From: Phylloscopus collybita
Lineage: Eukaryota > Chordata > Aves > Passeriformes > Phylloscopidae
Assembly: GCA_027886175.1 (NCBI GenBank)
Contig: JAJNNQ010000026.1
Coordinates: forward strand, 26,120,001-26,184,000
Direction: 5' to 3'
Length of the DNA stretch: 64,000 nucleotides
In this document: positions 62,301 to 64,000 of the stretch, piece by piece
Position numbering within the stretch: position 1 is the stretch's first letter
Layout of the letters: each line of letters opens with the position of its first letter
Program-made: the position numbers and the translations under genes
The notes under the pieces: model-generated
Databases searched by the model: none
Seen by the model: only the letters and a program-made list of their open reading frames with translations
What the model was told of the DNA's origin: nothing

Positions 62301-63384
62301 TTTCTCAGTCAGTTTATTCAATGCCAGATTACTCTAATGCATTTGGATCACATCACTCATTCACATTAATATATGGGCTTTCTTTTTCTGAGGTCAGCAA
62401 ATCCAACTGAGGGAAGCAGGATGAAAAATAGAAACGATAATGCCTGCATATGATACCACCACCCTAAAAGTCTATACTAAAAAACAGAGAAGAGAAAAGG
62501 TGGCAGAAGAAGGAAACTACAAAATGCAGACAGAATAAAGCCCTCATGAGGGATGGTGGAAATCCACAGAATTCATAAACAAAAAGAGCTCTGCATGGAT
62601 AAACTTTGAAAGAAAATTCCTTAAAAAAGCTGCTATCTCATATGTTTGTGAAACACACTGGGTGAAAAACACACTTAGAACCAACCCTGCATTTTACAGA
62701 AATTTGACAGGGTTTTAAGTTTCAAACCAATGAAATTTAATTCAGCATAGTTCAGAGTAAGATTCCCTGGTTTCCAGTCATCCTTTCTAAAAATCATTTA
62801 CATAGATGCAAAACCTTGCTTCTGTTAGATGATCCAATTTATATGTTTTACACTATACTTACAGACCATATACAAGCTTCAGATCTATAATTTAATGTTT
62901 ACATGGATCTTACACAAAATAGAGTTGCTGCGACTTAATATTTGCTAATCATGTCGTCAGTTATGCAAATTTCTACTGCAAACTATGTTTGTCTATTTCA
63001 AAGTATTTTCTCAAAATATTTATATTAGCAGATGCTATCCTACTACCTGCCACTGTTCTTTGAAATTACTAAATTCTACTAATTTATTATGATAGCATTT
63101 CCTAAATTAGGATAGTAACTCCTAAATGGTTTTATGAAACTTTAGTAATTAAAGTCAAAGTTCATAATCAAGAATGCATTTTCTTAAAAGACTTCATAGC
63201 AAAAGGAAAACCATTACATACAAAACCAGAGAGGACTTTTTACAACTGAAACATCTGGAGAAACCAATGTAATTAGTCTTACCTTTGGGCTGCTGTTTTT
63301 ACTACAGTTGTCTGTGCGTGTGCTTGGTGAAAACGTCTACCATGTACCACAGTTACAGGACCAGATATATTCTGAGCATTTTCA
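23163..63384 (-). CDS. SENP6: SENP6, SUMO-specific cysteine protease (20 exons visible, 5' end outside window)
   Basis: A nuclear Ulp1-family (peptidase C48) protease; SENP6 is known to trim poly-SUMO2/3 chains. Seen here: about 1,025 residues in 20 exons whose phases all match. The first ~560 visible residues are the basic/acidic N-terminal region with a SIM-like VLSSDDD motif. The catalytic domain follows: LIVYPP, the [18 protein letters not shown] strand, AHWFLAV with the catalytic His (visible residue 679), a long Ser/Asp/Glu-rich loop (about 680-880), LLMDSLRG with the catalytic Asp (893), PQQNN with the oxyanion Gln, and SDCGVY with the catalytic Cys (946). It ends in a lysine-rich tail and TGA at 23163-23165. 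The identity is SENP6 rather than its paralogue SENP7 because the tail, the N-terminal HGRRFH segment and the exon-6 region follow remembered human SENP6. Oddities: a +1 frameshift in exon 17 and a partial duplicate of exon 6. The ~120 N-terminal residues and the promoter lie beyond 64000. Confidence 0.97.
23678..23717. repeat. AAAAC/CAA simple repeat
   Basis: AAAACAAAACAAAACAAACA then (ACA)n and poly(A), in the last SENP6 intron. Confidence 0.85.
24250..24466 (+). promoter_or_regulatory. intragenic CpG-rich block with plus-strand GTGAGT donor
   Basis: About 215 bp of very GC- and CpG-rich sequence with sharp edges inside the last SENP6 intron. On the plus strand it runs into AAA|GTGAGT at 24467, a good donor, so it looks like the first exon of an antisense transcript. 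On the minus strand CTTCCCCGCAG at about 24262 resembles an acceptor. Neither is proven. Confidence 0.45.
25791..25941 (-). CDS. SENP6: SENP6 visible exon 19 (catalytic Cys)
   Basis: 151 bp, phase 2 in and 0 out. It encodes [40 protein letters not shown] and [10 protein letters not shown]. The catalytic Cys is at 25830-25832; PQQNN supplies the conserved Gln. Acceptor TATTGTAG, donor GTATGTG. Confidence 0.98.
25985..26165. repeat. (CAAA)n/(TTTG)n tract in SENP6 intron
   Basis: Imperfect CAAA repeats with ACACC interruptions over about 180 bp, filling most of the 250-bp intron between exons 18 and 19. The transcript strand is a run of UUUG. Confidence 0.9.
26192..26260 (-). CDS. SENP6: SENP6 visible exon 18 (catalytic Asp)
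   Basis: 69 bp, phase 2 in and out, 22 full codons: [20 protein letters not shown] then LR. LLMDSL holds the catalytic Asp (26239-26241). Acceptor CTGTTAG, donor GTAAGTT. Confidence 0.96.
26261..28433 (-). other. SENP6: SENP6 intron, visible 17-18
   Basis: AT-rich; nothing recognised. Confidence 0.75.
28434..28523 (-). CDS. SENP6: SENP6 visible exon 17, with apparent +1 frameshift
   Basis: 90 bp between acceptor TTCTGTAG and donor GTAAGTA. The neighbours require phase 0 in and phase 2 out, i.e. 3n+2 bases. The 5' part reads EDSSDDGG and the 3' part reads [20 protein letters not shown] then CK, both expected of SENP6 (human DDSSDDEDD and KWHLQPTICKQ), but in different frames. The extra base lies in the GGTGGGCCTT stretch at about 28497-28502; taken literally, TGA follows three codons later. 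An assembly or read error and a true lesion cannot be told apart from the sequence alone. Confidence 0.85.
28524..30596 (-). other. SENP6: SENP6 intron, visible 16-17
   Basis: 2.1 kb. I looked for a small exon that could correct the exon 17 frame and found none with SENP6-like sequence. Confidence 0.65.
30597..30700 (-). CDS. SENP6: SENP6 visible exon 16
   Basis: 104 bp, phase 1 in and 0 out. It encodes (D)[19 protein letters not shown] and [15 protein letters not shown], aligned with human DGLHKICLNYNDDSSDDEDD. Donor CAG|GTAAAG. The acceptor ...GATTGATACAG has a poor pyrimidine tract and was chosen because it gives the matching phase. Confidence 0.9.
30701..33710 (-). other. SENP6: SENP6 intron, visible 15-16
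   Basis: Contains the decayed CR1-like stretch (31.39-32.02 kb) and an unassigned 121-codon minus ORF at 32.13-32.49 kb, including GCATCTAAATTCAGCTGCCT, which looks like part of an old repeat. Confidence 0.6.
31390..32020 (+). mobile_element. degenerate CR1-like RT fragment
   Basis: The segment GGTCAGCAGTGGAGTTCCAC and the following CAGGGACAA resemble the sense strand of the CR1 reverse-transcriptase region. Highly decayed; limits approximate. Confidence 0.4.
33711..34144 (-). CDS. SENP6: SENP6 visible exon 15 (catalytic His and variable loop)
   Basis: 434 bp, phase 2 in and 1 out. It starts [20 protein letters not shown] (catalytic His at 34138-34140) and PNPHYHENA, then a long low-conservation Ser/Asp/Lys-rich segment to AASQSVG. 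In human SENP6 this position also holds a long insertion within the protease fold. Acceptor ACTTTGCAG, donor GTATGT. There is no recognisable domain in the loop; it is probably disordered. Confidence 0.96.
34145..36879 (-). other. SENP6: SENP6 intron, visible 14-15
   Basis: Contains the LTR-like fragment ending at 36208, in antisense to SENP6. The rest is unassigned. Confidence 0.7.
35900..36208 (+). mobile_element. endogenous retrovirus LTR-like fragment
   Basis: Right edge ends GCCGGACCACA. An AATAAA at 36151-36156 is followed by a short R/U5-like segment (TTCAGGTCATCTCTCTCGCC). A pyrimidine-rich stretch and GATTGGTTAA box lie upstream. The left boundary and a target duplication were not found, so it may be a damaged solo LTR. 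No viral genes are adjacent. Confidence 0.6.
36880..36972 (-). CDS. SENP6: SENP6 visible exon 14
   Basis: 93 bp, phase 2 in and out. It encodes [20 protein letters not shown] and [10 protein letters not shown], leading into the catalytic His strand. Acceptor CTTGCAG, donor GTAAGTG. Confidence 0.97.
37197..37319 (-). CDS. SENP6: SENP6 visible exon 13
   Basis: 123 bp, phase 2 in and out, 40 full codons. It encodes [20 protein letters not shown] and [20 protein letters not shown], as in human SENP6. Acceptor CTAATTAG after a run of about 13 T, donor GTAAGTG. Confidence 0.97.
37320..38174 (-). other. SENP6: SENP6 intron, visible 12-13
   Basis: Ends at a long T-run that serves as the pyrimidine tract of exon 13; nothing else recognised. 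Confidence 0.75.
38175..38291 (-). CDS. SENP6: SENP6 visible exon 12 (start of catalytic domain)
   Basis: 117 bp, phase 2 in and out. It encodes [20 protein letters not shown] and [18 protein letters not shown], the first strand and helix of the Ulp1/SENP fold, nearly identical to human. Acceptor TTCTCAG, donor GTAAGT. Only 86 bp of intron separates it from exon 11. Confidence 0.97.
38378..38484 (-). CDS. SENP6: SENP6 visible exon 11
   Basis: 107 bp, phase 0 in and 2 out. It encodes [20 protein letters not shown], then [15 protein letters not shown], matching human VSFESKIQLRSKQ..FFDEEEE..HTIFIGPVE. Acceptor TTCTCTTAAG, donor GTAAGA. The only in-frame ORFs here are short, so it was read directly from the sequence. 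Confidence 0.95.
38485..39061 (-). other. SENP6: SENP6 intron, visible 10-11
   Basis: 577 bp, AT-rich; nothing recognised. Confidence 0.75.
39062..39288 (-). CDS. SENP6: SENP6 visible exon 10
   Basis: 227 bp, phase 1 in and 0 out. It encodes [51 protein letters not shown] and ETKIKN, close to human [15 protein letters not shown] and GIKNNISNFF. Acceptor TTTTTTTCAG; donor AAT|GTAATT, which is weak and is supported by phase and the following exon. Confidence 0.94.
39289..41128 (-). other. SENP6: SENP6 intron, visible 9-10
   Basis: 39.85-40.55 kb is less AT-rich and looks like an old unclassified repeat (it includes AGCACAACTCCCAATTCAAT and a 118-codon plus ORF). Nothing else was seen. Confidence 0.6.
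41129..41308 (-). CDS. SENP6: SENP6 visible exon 9
   Basis: 180 bp, phase 1 in and 1 out. It encodes [36 protein letters not shown] and VWYECKGD. Human has [22 protein letters not shown]. Acceptor TTCTCATAG, donor GTAAGTA. Confidence 0.96.
41309..42994 (-). other. SENP6: SENP6 intron, visible 8-9
   Basis: AT-rich with a poly(A) run near 41.91 kb; nothing else recognised. Confidence 0.75.
42995..43037 (-). CDS. SENP6: SENP6 visible exon 8 (43 nt)
   Basis: Short exon, phase 0 in and 1 out, encoding [14 protein letters not shown], matching human FCLDFIKIQLDEPD. Acceptor GTCTTTCAG, donor GTGAGG. Confidence 0.95.
43038..43765 (-). other. SENP6: SENP6 intron, visible 7-8
   Basis: Contains only the AAAAC microsatellite. 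Confidence 0.75.
43469..43496. repeat. (AAAAC)n microsatellite
   Basis: About five AAAAC units in the intron upstream of exon 8. Confidence 0.85.
43766..43936 (-). CDS. SENP6: SENP6 visible exon 7
   Basis: 171 bp, phase 0 in and out, 57 codons. It encodes [20 protein letters not shown], then [15 protein letters not shown] and EPVI. Human has FGNSIINTPLKRRKV and [14 protein letters not shown]. Acceptor CTTTTCAG, donor GTAAGTA. The KRRK stretch could act as part of a nuclear localisation signal (inference). Confidence 0.96.
43937..46406 (-). other. SENP6: SENP6 intron, visible 6-7
   Basis: 2.5 kb of AT-rich sequence. No repeat family or exon was recognised. Confidence 0.7.
46407..46639 (-). 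CDS. SENP6: SENP6 visible exon 6 (intact copy A of a duplicated exon)
   Basis: 233 bp, phase 1 in and 0 out. It encodes (I)[50 protein letters not shown] and ends RKARMKDQ. The IVLSSDDD start is a good SUMO-interaction motif: a hydrophobic core followed by serines and acids. Acceptor TTCTGTTTAG; donor CAG|GTACTA, which is weak beyond GTA. The intron just upstream holds a partial duplicate of this exon and its acceptor (46693-46978). This copy is taken as functional because it is open throughout and has a donor. Confidence 0.95.
46640..47767 (-). other. SENP6: SENP6 intron, visible 5-6, carrying the exon-6 duplicate
   Basis: The first 338 bp next to exon 6 is the duplicated acceptor/exon segment. 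The rest is AT-rich with nothing recognised. Confidence 0.85.
46693..46924 (-). pseudogene. partial tandem duplicate of SENP6 exon 6 (copy B), frameshifted and lacking a donor
   Basis: About 232 bp of near-identical sequence. I count about 14 substitutions and two single-base indels, so about 93-94% identity. It reads [20 protein letters not shown] and on to [11 protein letters not shown], then a one-base deletion shifts it to AVQKLPSH and a stop at about 46719. The acceptor TTCTGTTTAG is identical to copy A, and about 55 bp of upstream intron is also duplicated (offset 285 bp). The last few exon bases and the donor are absent, so the copy never contained a full exon. Reading from this acceptor through to copy A's donor would introduce a premature stop. 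Confidence 0.9.
47768..48170 (-). CDS. SENP6: SENP6 visible exon 5, with zinc-ribbon-like four-cysteine motif
   Basis: 403 bp, phase 0 in and 1 out. It starts [16 protein letters not shown] and contains CxxC-x9-CxxC at 48090-48140, then [39 protein letters not shown] and SELNDP. From LKDLQR onward it parallels human EDLQRNCRQAITLNES; as I recall the human canonical protein has no equivalent of the Cys-rich start. Acceptor CTCATTTAG, donor GTAAGTA. Confidence 0.95.
48090..48140 (-). other. SENP6: zinc-ribbon-like CxxC-x9-CxxC motif in SENP6 exon 5
   Basis: The motif reads [17 protein letters not shown]. Two CxxC knuckles with CPxCG in the first are the usual pattern of small zinc ribbons. Zinc binding is inferred from pattern alone. 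Confidence 0.6.
48171..50505 (-). other. SENP6: SENP6 intron, visible 4-5
   Basis: Contains a CR1 fragment near its 3' side. The plus-strand ORF at 48.77-49.18 kb is not supported as a gene. Confidence 0.75.
48250..48475 (-). mobile_element. CR1 LINE fragment in SENP6 intron
   Basis: Reads CACTTACGTTGGAAAAGACC, CCAGGTGCCACATCTACATG and GGGATGGTGACTCAACCAC, antisense CR1. It lies just upstream of exon 5, on the same strand as SENP6. Confidence 0.85.
50506..50645 (-). CDS. SENP6: SENP6 visible exon 4
   Basis: 140 bp, phase 1 in and 0 out. It encodes [20 protein letters not shown], then QKGHC and a serine-rich stretch ending [11 protein letters not shown]. It matches human EIKRKVQQKRHC...ASKKCLTH. 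Acceptor CTTCTAG; the donor GTGGGT is a less common GTG-type site. The DESESESD stretch is an acidic serine cluster typical of CK2 targets (inference). Confidence 0.93.
51065..51700 (-). mobile_element. CR1 LINE fragment, longest in the window (~635 bp)
   Basis: Antisense CR1 from ATCAAGGTTGGAAGAAACTT through GTGCCACATCCAGAAGCC, GGGCCCAACACTGGGCACAG and GCCAATGGCCTTCTCAGCCA. It is 5'-truncated, with no intact RT frame. Confidence 0.9.
52470..52545 (+). mobile_element. possible CR1 3' tail
   Basis: CCAGAGATCTGTTCCATCTC followed by CAACTTTATGATTCTAAA is like a degenerate CR1 3' end. Short, so weak. Confidence 0.35.
52796..52866 (-). CDS. SENP6: SENP6 visible exon 3
   Basis: 71 bp, phase 2 in and 1 out. 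It encodes [20 protein letters not shown] then QGV, parallel to human KEYPPHVQKVE. The acceptor is TTTTCCAG above 52866 and the donor is GTAAGTT below 52796. Confidence 0.92.
52867..57943 (-). other. SENP6: SENP6 intron, visible 2-3
   Basis: Holds the G-run at 56.28 kb and an unexplained open frame at 52.97-53.18 kb, described in the findings. No other repeat or exon was recognised. Confidence 0.7.
56281..56330 (+). other. G-quadruplex-like G-run in SENP6 intron
   Basis: Successive runs GGGG, GGGGGGG, GGG, GGG, GGGG, GGGG and GGGG separated by one to four bases, including two GGGGCGGGG boxes. It sits in AT-rich intron on the strand opposite the SENP6 transcript, so the G-rich strand is the transcription template. 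Confidence 0.7.
57944..57964 (-). CDS. SENP6: SENP6 visible exon 2 (21-nt microexon)
   Basis: A 21-nt microexon reading (S)NLDRKE(R), phase 2 in and out, with acceptor TTTTAAG and donor GTAAGC. It restores the human order AAQ-S-x-LDRKERKEYPP. Seven codons equals the length difference between the two human isoforms I recall (1112 and 1105 residues), so it is probably alternatively spliced. It is too short for ordinary ORF finding; I recognised it from protein context and the two splice sites. Confidence 0.9.
57965..63282 (-). other. SENP6: SENP6 intron, visible 1-2
   Basis: Contains the CR1 copy at 61.85-62.29 kb. Around 59.52-59.82 kb there is a slightly CpG-bearing segment with no assignable identity. 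Otherwise AT-rich with nothing recognised. Confidence 0.7.
61845..62285 (+). mobile_element. CR1 LINE 3' fragment (~440 bp)
   Basis: Sense CR1: GAGGAAAGGCTGCAAGACTT, GGCTTGTTCAGCCTGGAGAA, GTTGGATGAGATGGCCTTTA and CTTCCAAACCAAACTGTTCT near the 3' end. Confidence 0.9.
63283..63384 (-). CDS. SENP6: SENP6 visible exon 1
   Basis: 102 bp, phase 2 in and phase 2 out. It encodes [20 protein letters not shown] and on to KTAAQ, matching the human segment around HGRRFHHAHAQ. The acceptor is TTTGCAG just above 63384 and the donor is GTAAGA just below 63283. Confidence 0.93.
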
Positions 63385-63901
63385 CTGCAAACACACAGAA
63401 AAATGTTTAAGAAAATACTCTGGTGTGTTTGTACAGTCTTAGGTAAAACAGGTGGTGTCCTAATTTTACGAGACCAGCCTCTAATACAACATGAAGTATT
63501 AAAGTATTTCTGAACCAATACTACACATCGTTAGATCCTTTTACAGGCATAAAAACATTCAGCTTTATAATATGGACATGTAAGAATACACATAATTTTT
63601 TTTCCTGGAATAAAAGGTAAAGATTTTTTTACTTAACCCTCTACTGCAAAAAGACACTGCCTTTTTTAATGACTTGTAATCACTTATAACTAGTTTTACA
63701 TTTTGATCTCTCATTTTATTAAGGCGTAATTTTAACTTCTTTAATATAACTTAAGGGTCAAAATGCCAACAGACTGAAATCAGGAATATCCCTCATAAAA
63801 GAAAGTAAACACGGCAAATTTAGGGATGCAAGATGAATTGTAACTGAAAAAATCGACACATTCCAAAAAGAAAAGAGGAAGGATTCTCAGGTATTCATAT
63901 C
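63385..63901 (-). other. SENP6: SENP6 intron 5' of visible exon 1
   Basis: AT-rich, ending in an LTR at 63.9 kb. No upstream SENP6 exon was recognised. Confidence 0.7.
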
Positions 63902-64000
63902 TGTCTTGGTTTGGAAAGACAGGTATCTGCCAGGGAAAGCTGGAGTTTCCCTTAGAATGGGGAATGTGAACCCCTCACCCCCCGCCAAATTATAATTTTG
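63902..64000. mobile_element. LTR terminus, cut by window end
   Basis: Starts TGTCTTGGTTTGGAAAGACA, a terminus I remember as frequent in songbird ERV LTRs, and continues to the last base. Orientation and length cannot be judged. Confidence 0.6.

Overview
The window is vertebrate nuclear DNA, almost certainly avian. It is AT-rich and intron-dominated, with small exons between consensus GT/AG splice sites, several 5'-truncated CR1 LINE copies (some ending in the TGATTCTATGATTCTAT-type tail), and two LTR fragments. The one starting at about 63.9 kb has a terminus I recall as common in songbirds, so a passerine is my best guess. The assignment to bird is strong; to order it is tentative.

One gene dominates. 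SENP6, a SUMO-specific cysteine protease, lies on the minus strand. Twenty coding exons run from about 63.4 kb down to the stop codon at 23163-23165. The N-terminal exons (roughly the first 120 residues by comparison with human SENP6) lie beyond 64000. I read every exon boundary by hand. Intron phases agree across all 19 junctions, giving about 1,025 visible residues. The catalytic parts are the AHW histidine (34138-34140), the LLMDSL aspartate (26239-26241) and the SDCGVY cysteine (25830-25832), with a long acidic, serine-rich loop between His and Asp. Two things break the clean picture: exon 17 has an apparent +1 frameshift, and most of exon 6 with its acceptor is tandemly duplicated in the upstream intron.

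Downstream of SENP6 (below 23163) about 14 kb of gene-free sequence leads to a strong CpG island at 8.48-9.00 kb. On the minus strand this holds a first-exon-like segment ending at a GTAAGG donor (exon edge 8693). In human and other vertebrates MYO6 follows SENP6 in the same orientation, so I read this as the MYO6 promoter and non-coding exon 1, and 1-8692 as its first intron. No MYO6 coding exon is in the window, so this call rests on synteny.

Other structure: a sharply bounded CpG-rich block (24.25-24.47 kb) in the last SENP6 intron with a plus-strand donor, a strong G-quadruplex-like G-run at 56.28 kb, a (TTTG)n tract filling the intron between the Asp and Cys catalytic exons, a 21-nt microexon, and a four-cysteine zinc-ribbon-like motif in exon 5. 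I found no tRNA, rRNA or known small RNA gene. Most remaining ORFs are chance open frames in introns, repeats or GC-rich DNA.
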